Shown here piece after piece: positions 1 through 13,100 of a stretch of DNA of 64,000 bases. The stretch covers positions 3,593,722-3,657,721 of the forward strand of contig JACTAT010000016.1 of NCBI GenBank assembly GCA_014526335.1, read 5' to 3'. Numbering within the stretch: position 1 is the stretch's first letter; each line of letters begins with the position of its first letter. Below the pieces are notes generated by a model that worked only from the letters and a program-made list of their open reading frames with translations, did not search any database and had not been told where the DNA came from. Both the position numbers and the translations under genes were made by a program. The DNA comes from Chrysaora quinquecirrha. Lineage: Eukaryota; Cnidaria; Scyphozoa; Semaeostomeae; Pelagiidae.

Positions 1-1091
1 AGAACGGGTTGTTGCGCTAACCAGCTCTCATTATGTTTGACCAGAATTCTGTTGAAAGAAGGGAATAAATTAGAAATAAAATAACGATCTAACATTTTAA
101 ACCCCTTAGCTTGTGTCCCCAGACTAATATTCAAGAATGAATGCCATGGGTACTCATTCTCCTAAACTTGACTTAATAGCACAGGCAGCTACAATCCTTC
201 ACGAAATGTGTTGAGACGGGCGACGAAATCATAACAAATTTATTGGTGTCAGGCAGCACCTTTCATTCCACCCCCTTCACCCTTAAAGCAATTCTGCTTC
301 CGAGCTTATAGCTTTGTACGATGTTGTCGCACTCAATTCACGACAGAATACTTTACCTGATGATGAGAATTCCTTGGAATTGAAGTTCCTGGCGCTTTTT
401 GCTTGCAGTTGATTGTTCATCAGCAGTCTGGAAAACAAATTCAAACTTGAACCAACAAAACTAGATACCTTGTTGAAAACAATGTTTGTATTCATGGTAG
501 CATAAGCACATAAGCTGCTTTACCGGCTTTTACACATAATGCTTAAACATTAAGAGTTACAGTAAGGGCTTGTTCTTCTGAACCTCCAAAACCTTCCAAA
601 TTTCGAAAACAGAAAGCTTCCAAAAACAGAATCCATAACTTTCAAAAAGCAGGAATTCTTGAAATCCGAAAACTTTCGCGCCAAAATGCTTGCTTGCCTC
701 GTCCCCAGACCCATTCGTGGAATGTATCCTGGCAACTAGTCAAATCGAAGTCTCTTTCGACTCTTTCAAACATCAAACCGTGAATCTCTCGAGGGTCTCG
801 GAAACCTTCTGCTTTTGATGACAATACGTTTTGGAGAGCTCCTAAACCTGCCGTTTTCAGAAGAATGGCTCCAAAAAACACACATTCCGAAAAAAGAATC
901 GGTTTAGAAGAACACACCCTAAGAAGGACATCTCTATCAGACATTTGAGAATCATTGACAAAGATCAGAAATTAAAATCCCTGATAAAAGCATGTCAACA
1001 TTAGTGTGACTATTTACTATATTTCCAGTATGGGTGAGTTCTGCAGTAGAACCAATAATTTATTGTTTTCTTTATACTGAATATAAATTAC
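1..1091. other. TRRAP intron, left edge
   Basis: No exon or recognisable element was found here. Positions 555-910 are rich in degenerate GAAAAC/TTCCGAAAAC and its complement in opposite orientation, hinting at an old inverted-repeat element, but the ends are not clear. Confidence 0.4.
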
Positions 1092-4000
1092 CTGTGGTTG
1101 TGCGATATTTGCACTGAATGTACTATTAACCAACTTCAGGGGATTGCCTTCGACTGCAGTTCGAAGGGGTTTGCCATCATCACGGTCCAGCATGTACTAA
1201 AGAGAAGAGTTTAAATTATCTAATTAAACACACTGAAAATTTAACAGTAGTTACAGCATTTCAATTATAAATCTTGATACGAAGCCTTTTAATTTGAAAT
1301 TTAGCGTAACGTAATTTTCTCTTACTTTGAGAACACAACGAAAGAAACTAAGTGACAGGGGATTTTGGGTTTATTATTTTGGGGCACCATGTATCACTTT
1401 GGTTCCAAGAATCAACTGCGCTTGATCAAAGGAAATCCAATTCTCTAGCACGTTTCAAGGGGCTCGGGCAAAAGGACCAAACATTGTTTCTCAAAAATCT
1501 GAAATTTGCTTGTCAAACAAAATGTCTGACCGTTCTGGAAAAAGACAAAGTTTTCGAAGTGTCTCTTTTACATTGCTAAGCAAATTCTGCTTGTCGAAAA
1601 ATGCTTTGTGACGCAGGGAAATGGTCAAACATTGCTTCTGACACAAATCTCAAATGTTTGAAAAACAATGTTTGATCCTATGCCAAGGGCAAAGTTTAAA
1701 AAAATAGACATTAATAATGGCTTTAGAGACAATTTATAGTGATTTTAATGCGAAGACGAGAGAATTCGCGGTTTATCATGACTTTAAAGCAGAAAACGAG
1801 ATTATCTTATCTTATGATTAATCCCCATATTAAGATGAACAGGGCCATAAACAGATGATGATGATCATGATGTGACGATGAAAAAAGAGGTAAACTTACG
1901 ATAAAGAATCGATTCATGAGTGGATTGGCGATATTCATCAGGAAGAAATCAGCTGTATGACTTGGATATCTCATAAGAAATTTAATCAGCGGTTCTCTAA
2001 AAGGACTTCCAACCTAGAAATGCAAAAAAATAACATAAATTGATTGATTTATGAAAATGCTTACAACAACCAATTGTCAGCCTTCTTTTTGTAGATATTT
2101 AGTCATTCCTGATCAGTTTGTTCATTTCATATATCGATTTTAAGGACTAACAGTCCATTGATGGGATTAATTTTGATAAGTAACGGCCGCTAGCGGCTGG
2201 ACGCATGCTGACTTCACGTAATAGCATTGCTGCAGTGTATGTCAAAACGGCAATTCCTCAATACCACCCCTGTCTTAGCCGTCGGCCGCATGTTCGAGGA
2301 ACTAGTAGAAACATCTCGTCCCCGCCTGCAAGGCAATGGCCGTGCCTGCGTGTATAGGTGTTGACTTTGGAGAACTACTCTAGAGTTAGCTTGAGTCAGT
2401 TGCACTTTTTTGTCTGTATGATAGGATAAACGTTAGAGAAGACGAGGGCTGGATGTACTTTCAATATGTACAAAGTCTGAGTGTGACGGACTAAAATGTT
2501 GTGTATTATCGAACCATTCGCTAAGCATGCACAAAATTGGCCGCACTGATGCTGGTTTTAGAGTGGGAGCTATGGTAGCTACTGCTACGGTAGAAAATGA
2601 GCGGCACAGACTTTATCAACTGGATATCAAATTAAACAAATAAACAAACCTCGAGGATCAAAGCTCTCTCAGTTTTAACAGTGAGTTGCACGAGTGGTTC
2701 GATAAGCTTCGATGATGCAGCAGGAACGAGTTGAAACATATTCATTATGGCTGCACATATCTTAACTTCCTGCAAACAAAAAGGTAATGGTAAATCATGG
2801 CTTCACGGATTTAATTCGAAAAATCTTTAACCAAGGGCAAAGCAAAGTGAGGCGACTTCGAGGCCCTTTCTATACTTTGCCATTAAGTGCAAAAAAGATT
2901 TCTTTGTATAAATGTGTTAGAGATATTCCATCTTAAATAGACGCTTCCGCAAAAGATGGCCGCCGTTTTTGCCTATTGCTTTCATTAAGGATTTTCGAAA
3001 GGAATTCTGGGAATAATTTCCTTAGTTACGTTTTTTACATAGCTGCAGACGTTGAATTTGTAGCTAAGGAAATTATTCCCAGAATTCCCTTCGAAAAACA
3101 TTAAGAAAAACAAGGGATTGACAGAAACGGCCGCCATCTTTTGCGGAAACGTCTATTTAGGGACTTGAAAAACATATTTAGTCTAGAGGCTTCATAAAAC
3201 CATAAAACTTATTAATTGGAAATATTATATTCGATTCACGAACATTCGAGTTCGAAAATCTGACGACATTTTCGATATTCGAATGCCCAGCTTCCCAAAA
3301 AAAAGTACAAATAATACATCTGTAGATGGGAAATAGAAAGGAAACAGCTACTATACCTCACTGCTTCGTAGGGCTGGTTTTATCTGCTGCTGGTTCTGAG
3401 AATTACTTGCGGCTTTTGCAGCTTCTGTCCATCTTGTCAGATGGGCCTAAGGCGAAAACAAATTGTAGTTATCTTGAAACTTAATTCGTCACGTCAATTT
3501 TAGTAAATCAAATGAACAATCAAAGAAAAAAAGTATATCATTTATTCAGTCATTCTTACCAATAACTGTTCACAAAGCTTTTCGTTGAAAAGATCAGGGA
3601 AAAGTTCCATAAAGCAAGTTAATTTCTGAAAGAGCAAAAATTGGAGCAAAATATTACAAAATGTTCAATCTGTAGATCTGCGATTCTATGATTCTAGGGA
3701 ATGCCTTGCATCTCATCCCTGAACATGGTAGTCAGCCACCTAGCCAGTTTGCTAACTGTTTAGTTTGTTAATTAGTTAGCTAGTTGGCTAGTTAGTTATT
3801 TACTAAGTTAGTCTACTGGTTTTTTGGTATAGTTAGTTTGCTATTTAGTTAATTAAGTTAGTTATGTACACATATACTTAATTAGTAATAAGTTAGTTAC
3901 TAAGTTAGTTTGTTAATTAGTTGTTAGTTAATTAGTCAGAAAGTTAGTTAGTTAGTTGATTGGTTGGTTGGTTGGTCAGTTAATTAAGTAGTTGGTTAGA

Positions 4001-4347
4001 TTTTTATTCATTTAGGTACTTAGTTAGTTAGTTAATTAGTTAATTAGTCAGTTAGTTAGTAAGTTAGTTAGTTGATTAGTTGGATGGTTAATTAGTTATT
4101 TAGTTTACTTAGTGAATTAATTAATTAGTCAGTTAGATAGTTATTCATTTAGGTACTTAGTTAGTTAGTTAATTAGTTAATTAATCGGTTAGTTAGTAAG
4201 TTAGTTAGTTGATTAGTTGGTTGGTTAATTAGTTATTTAGTTTACTTAGTGAATTAATCAATTAGTCAGTTAGATAGTTATTCACTTAGTTTACTTATTT
4301 AGTTAGTTAGTAAGTTAGTTAGTTAGTTAGTTAGTTAGTTTTAGTTG

Positions 4348-4433
<86 letters not shown>

Positions 4434-7192
4434 CAGTTAGTCCCTTAACTGGCTTAACGGACTTTGCACTGTACGGAAACTGAAAACATGAGGTCGAGAA
4501 ATTGTTAAGCAAGATTTACCTGTAAGACACTCATATTCAAACTTCTGAAATCACCCAGTAGAAGGAGAAGTGGTCGGATGTTGACACGAACATGATCTTT
4601 GACGCTATCTAGTGCTCCGCCATTTATGAACTACAAACAATCATACAGTTAAAATCAACTTGAAACTTCTTTGAAATAAAAAAGCATAAGACAGCACAAG
4701 CTTTTACGTACCTTTCGCATATTCTCCTTTCCAGCCTCCATGACCTCAGGAACGGCTGAATTTATGGCCTAGAAGAAAAGACGTTTTGGACAATTCAATA
4801 CCACTTCAACAACACCAAACAATAAGTCGATAAGTAGATAAACAATAAGTCAGCAATAAGTAGATAAACACTCTGAAAAACCTAGGCTTTTTAAAGAAGT
4901 ACATACCTTCACAAGAACGTTGAAAATCTTCTCTCTTGCTTGCACGATGTAATGACAAGATGTGAGAGCAGCTAGAGGGGAAAAGATTTTCATTAAAGGT
5001 ACAGTAAATGCTTTATTAAGCCCTCTCACTCTTTTTAGCCCCCTAAGAAATTTTCTGCATTTTTCAATCTCTCGTCTTAATAATTTGTAAAAATTTAGTT
5101 TAGGAGCTCATGTTTACTAGTTATATTATATTTACTTTAAAGAATGTACAGCATCCTAGTTGTACATAAAAATATAAGGGGTCTTACCCAGTGCGCTTAC
5201 TCTCAGTTGTGCGAATTTTGGGACGTTCTTGTAGCAAGGAAGTTTCATAAGTTGACTATCGTCTGCTTCGCAAAGCGTATAAAGCTAAAACATAGAAATA
5301 ATAAGTCAAACATTGCATACATTATACCATATAATAATTTTCATTATCACATAATTATCATAATTACAACGAATGCTGAATTACATCAACATATCTCAAT
5401 GGAAGATGCTTGAGGTCCTGGCCCAAACTATCGAACATTACTGGTCAAACATTTCCGGATGGTTTTACAAGCAATGTTTGACCGTTTGACCACGTCACAA
5501 AAAACCATGCTTGACAATCAGAATTGGATCAACAATGCTTTAACTTTAAATACATTTTATGCTTGTCTCTGCGCGAAAATGTTTGATCGTTGGTCACAGC
5601 GTTATGCTCTACATGATCTAAAATTATTACTTGATGTTCTATATAATTAACGATCACATATTTATCACAACTAGCATAATTAACATACCTCAGTGAAAAA
5701 TACTTTGTGTTCTATAATGGTAAGATCCATAGTGAACAGTCGTGGGCTCAGGGATGTGCAGAAAGTGTTACCATCCTGTAAAATTGTAAGGAATACGTAA
5801 GAATACCGGTGGGCTACCTACAATACGTGGCAAAAATCGAAATATAAGACCGAGAAACATTATAGAACGGTCCCATCCCTTCCCAGAGGCATCATTATCT
5901 TTTCTTATAATTATTGAACTTACTACAAACAATTAATTATAAAGCGATATTATAATGACCCTGTTTTAAAAAAGCCAATCTTTTATATTCGTACAAGCCA
6001 GGTCCCAAAGCCCTTCCACTCCAAACTCCTTTTAGTATACTATAAGTTAACTGTTGTCTTAAAGAAAAGAGAAAGGGTATCCAGAGACAAGTCCAAAGTT
6101 TTGTTTCGCAAATAAAAGAATTTAGAAATTTACTACAAAAACGTCTCGGGGATTTAACGTAACTTTTGCCAAACGCAAATAACAAACGAATGAGAATTCT
6201 ATTCAAAAAATGCAACAACAACATACCATAAGTGCTATCTGAGTATTTGCAGGTTGATGACGAAGAAGGTGTTTCTGTAGAGAGAAATGTTGGTTGAATA
6301 AACGAGGAAATCTTCAGCCCTTAGGCTCCAACGATCAAACAATGATGGTCAAAAATGTTTAATTTGTTTTGCTTGGAACAAACATGATTCCAAATTGCTT
6401 AAGCGAATTCTGCTTTTCAAGTAATGTTTTGTTGACGTGGCCAAACAGCGAAATATTGCTTGTCAAGCAAATCTCCAATGTTTGATCAACAATGTTTGAT
6501 CATCTATTGGCAAAGGCCTAAGAGCTTTGAGGACAGTAAAGTTTTCACTGAACTGAAAACTTGAAACTATCTGTATTTAGATTAAAATGAAAGTTACCTT
6601 CGGAGGAATCATGTCTTCTAGGAGCTACAAGAAAAACAAATATGACTTGAACAATACAGAGTTAAGGCCAAAAAACACCAAACAAAAACATGCATTACAC
6701 GTAGTTCTTTGTCGTGAAGATGAACAAGGCCGATAGATATAAGAAACTTTTTGTACTAAAAAAATATTCCTAAGAAATGTACAGATAAATTCCGCATCTG
6801 GGTATAAATTCCGCCTTTTTCAAGTATTTTGGTCTGTTTCTGACGTTTATAGTCTGAGGAGTGTCAGACTAAAAAAGCTTTTAAGTATGTCCAAAAACGT
6901 TTCCGCTGATTCTTGCAACATTGAAATTATGTACTACTCAAAGAATGTCCAGTTAAAACCAAGAAACCAAGAAACTTTCGTGACTACAAAGTGATGAAAA
7001 GAGGTGTTAAAATAACAAACTTTGGCACTAGGCTTTTAAGCTAGGTTTTTAGAAAAAACTGTTTGTTACTGCCAAGAACCTAAAAATAAACTTTAAAGAA
7101 AAACTTTAAATACTTACAGCTTTGTGTGGTTCCATTAGACTATATACACTTTTGCCAGTAAGCTGTGATAGGACATCAAGGGCATTTCTTGC
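1092..7192 (-). CDS. TRRAP: TRRAP coding exons, last block before the left edge
   Basis: Exons: 7118-7192, 6598-6624, 6227-6274, 5689-5775, 5188-5284, 4907-4971, 4712-4768, 4520-4630, 3560-3625, 3357-3446, 2650-2769, 1900-2013, 1092-1196. Landmarks are ALDVLSQLTGKSV, LLRHQPANTQIALM, GNTFCTSLSPRLFTMDL, EHKVFFTE, KLPCYKNVP, HVRVNIRPLLLLLGDFRSLN, KICAAIMNMFQLVPAA and PFREPLIKFLMRYPS. The 27-nt exon at 6598 (LLEDMIPPK) matches vertebrate LQDMVPPK. The exon at 1092 ends in phase 0. The next vertebrate segment is not visible in 1-1091, so the following exon lies outside the window. Confidence 0.92.
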
Positions 7193-10100
7193 CTGAAAAA
7201 AGAGAAAATAATAGATTAAGATACAGTGCGACCACTGGGGCAGCGAGGGGGTGAATTAGATCCCTTTCTTACATTGGTTAGAACTATGGGTTCTTTGAGG
7301 GTTCTTGTCTTAAAACCATTGAAAAAAGAACGCGTATTAACTGAAAAATATTAAAGAACATGACAAAACGGCACAGAAAGAACAACAAGAAAATCAATTT
7401 TGTATGCCAATATTTCGACCTGCGATGCAGGATTTCTTCAGGGCTAATGAGAATAAAACTGAAACTCTGCCCTAGCCCGCGCTCAGGCTGATCAAACTAG
7501 TACATGATCTGGAAGGAACCCACCATTGTATAAACCCTGCTTAAACTAGAGGAAAAGCAAATGACTCATCGATTGGGCATAGGCCTTTTATGAGATAGGC
7601 CTTTTGATTACAATGTTGTAAACATTGAATAAAAATACTTCCTCGAAATACCTGCGCTCGAACTGTGTGGTTTGGTGAAACTACTTCCCTAACCATATGC
7701 TGAACAACAAGAGGGAAAATCTTTGCTTGAACTTTCGATAGCTCCTCGTCTTTTAAATCACCATTGCATTTCTTAAGTAGTTCCACAAGGATGGATTTTG
7801 CGGCTTCTACTGTTCCGGAAGAGACCTTGAAAAGAGGTGGAGAAAAAATTTTATTAAACTATCGATAATGTTAATATACTGCAACGCAACAAAACGATAA
7901 AGCGCAGCATGAGTGGTACGAAACAATAAAATGAAAGATCACTGAGAAAAACTTGTTGACATTTTGGGAAGCGAAGCATTAGGATAAATTGAAAAGCCAA
8001 TACAGCGACTAAAAGCGAAAATGAAAAACTGTAGAAATTTTCTAAGTAATAAAGGTAAAACATTACCATAATCATATTGATAATCATAGTTTCTCACGAC
8101 AAGCCATTGATATTTATTGGCAATGTTTCAAGACAGCTATGTCTCCCATCACCGGGCGATGAGAAATGGGCAAAGTAGATCGATCAATTTCACATTGCCC
8201 GTTGGTAGGAGACGGGGCTCTCCTGAAAGTGTTTAAGAACACGAATTTAGCCACATGGGGGTACTCTTATATCTTTACGATAGGGGTGCTCAGGCTACTT
8301 TTTTGGGTCTAAAATTGCAGTAAAATTTATTTTTTTGGGTCAGTCAATCCCGCAATTATCTTTTTGGGTCTCCAAATACAATCATACAGTACAGTAATTC
8401 ATAAGACAGTAGAATTCCTAGTATATCATATTATAACAGTTATTTTGACAACTAGAAACAGCAGTGTCGTGCTTTCGTCCTAAAATCTTAGGAAAGGGAG
8501 AAAGTTGATCACACCCTTAAATTGCAGAAATTTCCGACCACTCCCTTTTCATACCGTAGTTGGGTTTGCAGGGCAAGCAAAATTATTTTTTTGGGTCAAT
8601 TTTCTTGCTTGAAATTATTTTTTTGGGTTTACGGTTGGCACCTTCGCCTGAGCACCCCTATCGTAAGGATATATGAGTACCCCCCTGGGAATTTAGCAAA
8701 TGGTAAAGCCCGAAACGTCGTGAAATTGTCTCTTTCTTCGTGGTACTGAACCCTTTTTCATTGATTTTGCTGTTTTAGGAATTTAACAAACTATCCAAAA
8801 GAGGTGTATGGATGCAATAGGTGTATACGGCAACACAATAACTTACTTCATTCGTAAGGTCCATCATAACAAACATTAATGCTGTTATAAAAGTTGGTTG
8901 ATGACTAAGAACCCAGTGTAATGGCATATGATTAATCAGGAACTTTATGGCCAGACATCTAAATAGAATAGAACAACAATAAAAAATACGATCTACACTT
9001 TTCTTCAATGAGCAATTGGACTTAACAGCCCTCAAGAGTTGCTTAAACATATCTATTATTTCAGCCCTCGCAGAATGACTGGTATCCCCTAAAACCTCTT
9101 ATTTTGGCTCTTTTCTGGCTTTTCAATGCAATTGACAAGTTTGCAAGGATGTACAGTATAAGGAAAGCTATTTCACCTAAAATTTTAACAAAATCTCAGC
9201 CCTAGTTGCTTATTGACCAGTTGTTTAGAAAAAAAATAAGTGCATAAAGACATCCACAAACGGAAGACAGAAGACTAAAAGGAACGGGAAACATTAAGAC
9301 ACTGTCGACCTTTAAATTCATAGAACTTAAAGGGTTTATAAGGGGGTATAGCAATTGTTCACCAATGGGTATACTATCCATGTGTTATTCGAATCCATAA
9401 CATAGTCATACTTCAATTCTTAAGGAAGTCTCTCGGCGATCAGCTTGTTAAAACACATAAAAACATTCTTACTTTCTGCTGTTCTCATCGATTATATTGA
9501 CTAAGAATATAAAAATCAACATACCCTCCAGACTTTGCAAACCAAGGTCTCTGGTAACAACATCCACAAAGCTTTTCAATCATATACTCGAAAAAGGGAA
9601 GCTGTGTAGCCTAAAAAGTGGAATTAATTCATATATCAAACATTGGCGGTTTAACGTTCAGTCTTCAGTACTTGGCATGTCACTGGGTGGTTTAACACGA
9701 AATACGAAGTAAATAATCAGTGTTTGCTGTCATGCAGGTTCTCCTATTAAAATTATCGCTTTAACTTGCATCAATCACCGGCAAATGGACTAGAATAAAG
9801 TAGACTAGAATGAAACTAATGGAATGGTATTAAATTAAATAGAGAGGAATGAAAAAGAATTGAATCAATTAGGATGAATGAAATAATATGAAACAAACTT
9901 AAATGGAATGAAATGAACGTAATATTTGTTAACGTTAGCACAGAAATATTGTCATTTTCAAGTTGATTTTGGCTCATAAATATTCCAATACAAGAACTTA
10001 TTGCAGACAGTCATAAGTGCAGATTATTCCTATGTAGGCATTTACGCCAACTTCATAGGCAAAAGTAAAGTTTTTTAATCAAAAAGCCTCGATGCATCAA

Positions 10101-13100
10101 ATCCTGAGAAAACTTTGCAAAAACACCTACCTTAAGTTTATCTTGAATAACAATGCAAACAGTTTCATAAAAAACTTGAACAGCAAGCTCTCCAATTTTA
10201 CACAAATCTTTATCTTCATGAGACATGATGTCTGCGATCGAATCGATTATTGTGTGCACATCCATACCATTTATGCTACAAGAGAAGTTCAAAGAAATTA
10301 AGCTTAGACCCTTGCCAAACGATTATACATTTTTGATCAAACATTTGAAACATTGTTTGTAAAGCAAGTCTCGATTCCCAGTTTTGCCACGTCGCAAAAC
10401 ATTGCTTAACAAGCAGATCCTGCTTGCCAATGTTTCTAAAAAGCTTCAAAAACTTTATCTGTTTGATTTAAGCACAAAATATTAATGACGAATGTTTCGT
10501 GATGTGGCCAAACGATCAGATGTTTGATAAACAATGTTTGATCGTTTGGACAGGGCCTAAGACTATTGCTTTTAATGAATAAAAGAGCGCCGGTTCCCGA
10601 AAATAAGGTGTAAAAATGAAACAAACTTGACAAATTCAAACATAAGTAATTATATTTACCTTGACTGAGTAATGAAGGTAAAGGATCCTGTGAAAAAAGA
10701 GAGCAATTTTAGACGTGGCAATCTGAAAATCCTATTGTTGTCATGAAAATCCCTCAGAACTCCTTATAAGCCAAATAAAATCTCTCGCAACTTTAAAAAG
10801 TGAAAGGTAACTTCGAAATTTAGAGCTGGAAATCTCTTGAGACAGATTTTTCGTCTCATATTCCGATCCACATTATAATAATGATTTGGTTTGCTTTATT
10901 ATAAAACAACAAACTTCAGGTAATTTCTCTTTTATGCAAAAAACCAGAAGTTAAAATTATATAAGATAGCTAAATAAAGTTGAAATATCTTTGGCTACAT
11001 TAAAACTTTAGGCCTTGGCCAAACGATCAAATATTGTAGTTGTCAAACGTCAGAAATTTGCTTTTCCAACAAAATGTTTGATTGTTTGGCCACATCACAA
11101 AGCATTGCTCTGCTTACGACAAGCAGAATATCTTTTGAAGCTTTTCAAAAACATTGCGAACCAACCTCTGCTTGTCAAGCAATTATCTGCGACCTGGCAA
11201 AACGGTCAAACATTGTTTACGATGCAGGCCTCAAATGTTTTACCAGCAATGTTCGACCAAACAATCAAACATTGTTGGTCCAACATTTGAGATTTGCTTG
11301 TCAAGCAAAATGTTTGACCGTTTTTCAAAAGCATCTTTTTCAAAAGCATCACGCCACAAAGTTGGTTACTTTTGCTTGTCAAGCAATGTTTTGGACGTGA
11401 TCAAGCGGTCAAACATATGTTGTACAGCAAATTGAAAATGCTAGACCAACAATGTTTGACCGTTTGGTCAGGGCCTTGGAAACTGACTTCAGAGGTTAAG
11501 GCCAGAAGAAATTTATACTCAGAGGAGTATCAGACTAGAAAACATTGCATGTCCAAAGATATTTCAGCTCTCTTTCGCCATCCTCAAATTTTGTAGAAAT
11601 CACTCAAAGATTTATGAAATAAAAAGATACCTGCTTGTTGTGTGACAGTAACCAATGCAAAATGCCGTAAAATGCCAACCATGAAAGGCAGGGAATCTTC
11701 CTGCAGCTCCTTAGTAGATGCAGCAACTACATCAAATTTAAAAAAAAAAATGGAATTAAAACCACGCAGAAATCTTTGCAAAATTTATTAAATTATCACA
11801 GAGATGACGTCGAAATAACGGCATAATATCATTGTAGTGATACGCACGATTTAAAAGGCACCGTTTTCATGATAGGAAAAATAACGATCCTAGAGTCCCG
11901 CATCTTTTGGATACGATTTTTGACACGATTCATAGGTGTTTACAGGAACAGATCTATAAGTATCTGTATTTTTATGGGAACACAACCAACTGATAAATGT
12001 ATTCTGAAAGCAGACGCACCACTTAATTTGATCTTAACAATTTTGTTGTAGCCTCTTTTTATTGAAAAGCAGTCTTGTTCTACTGCCGTACCTTTTGGGT
12101 TCATACCGATTTGTTTACATGGCCCCGAATCAAATAAGGAACGCACCCAAACGAATTTGCTTTTTAGCGTATCCCAAACAGGCACGAATTCATTACTAAA
12201 AAGAGATGAATCTAGTTTTAGCCTTTTAAACGCAAGGCCTATCGTCACAAGTTTTGGGACGGATTCAAAAGGAACTTAAAGTAGGAGTGCAATTAACTTC
12301 ACAACTTCCACGGTTAGTGATTGGTTTCCATTACTACTATAAGTAACGATCGTCTTGTACAAAAGTGCGACAATCGTACGATTATTACGATTATTACGAT
12401 GGATAATATACTTACAAAGCATCCCTGTTAGAGCTTGTTGGAATGTTTTCTTCGATTGCTCATCAACGCATGGCGCAGCACAAGGTTTTCCAGTAACCGG
12501 CAAGGGCTGCTCTTTGAACCTAGAAACATTGATATGATTTGATCATTTGATTTGATTTAATTTGATTTGATTCGATTCAATTTGCTCTGATTCGATTTGA
12601 TTCGATTCGATTCAATTTGCTGTGATTTGGTTCGATTAGCATTGATTTGATTTGATTTGATTTGATTTGATTTGTGATTTGATTCGATCTGATCTAATTC
12701 GATCTGATCCGATCTGTTTTGATCTGATTCGATCTGACTTGATCTGACTATATTTATTCCGATTTGATACGACTTGGTCTTGATTGATCTGGTTTGATCT
12801 GACTTTACTTAATCTGATTTAACCTGATTTTGTCTGGTTTGATCTGATGTCTTGCTCGATTTTATCTGAATTAAATTTATTTGATTTAAATTTGATTCTA
12901 TTCGATTCTACAAAGATGCAAACAGATACCAACAAAATCACCTACCCAGCATCTTGAAGAAGTTTTTCTAAGAATGCTGTTTCGTCTTCAAGAGAAAGAG
13001 TTGCAGCAATGAAGTGCTAGAATCGAAGAAAGGAAAAGCCATCAAAATCTCTTCATTCATTCATAAGCCACGACAAGACCAAAGTTTCAGTTGAAAAGAT

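Noticed and set aside
11015..11435. Overlapping open frames with repeated FACQ/CLSS peptides (also 1352, 10436, 26090, 40489)
   Set aside because: They are translations of family D MITE units, as the same peptides recur in different frames.
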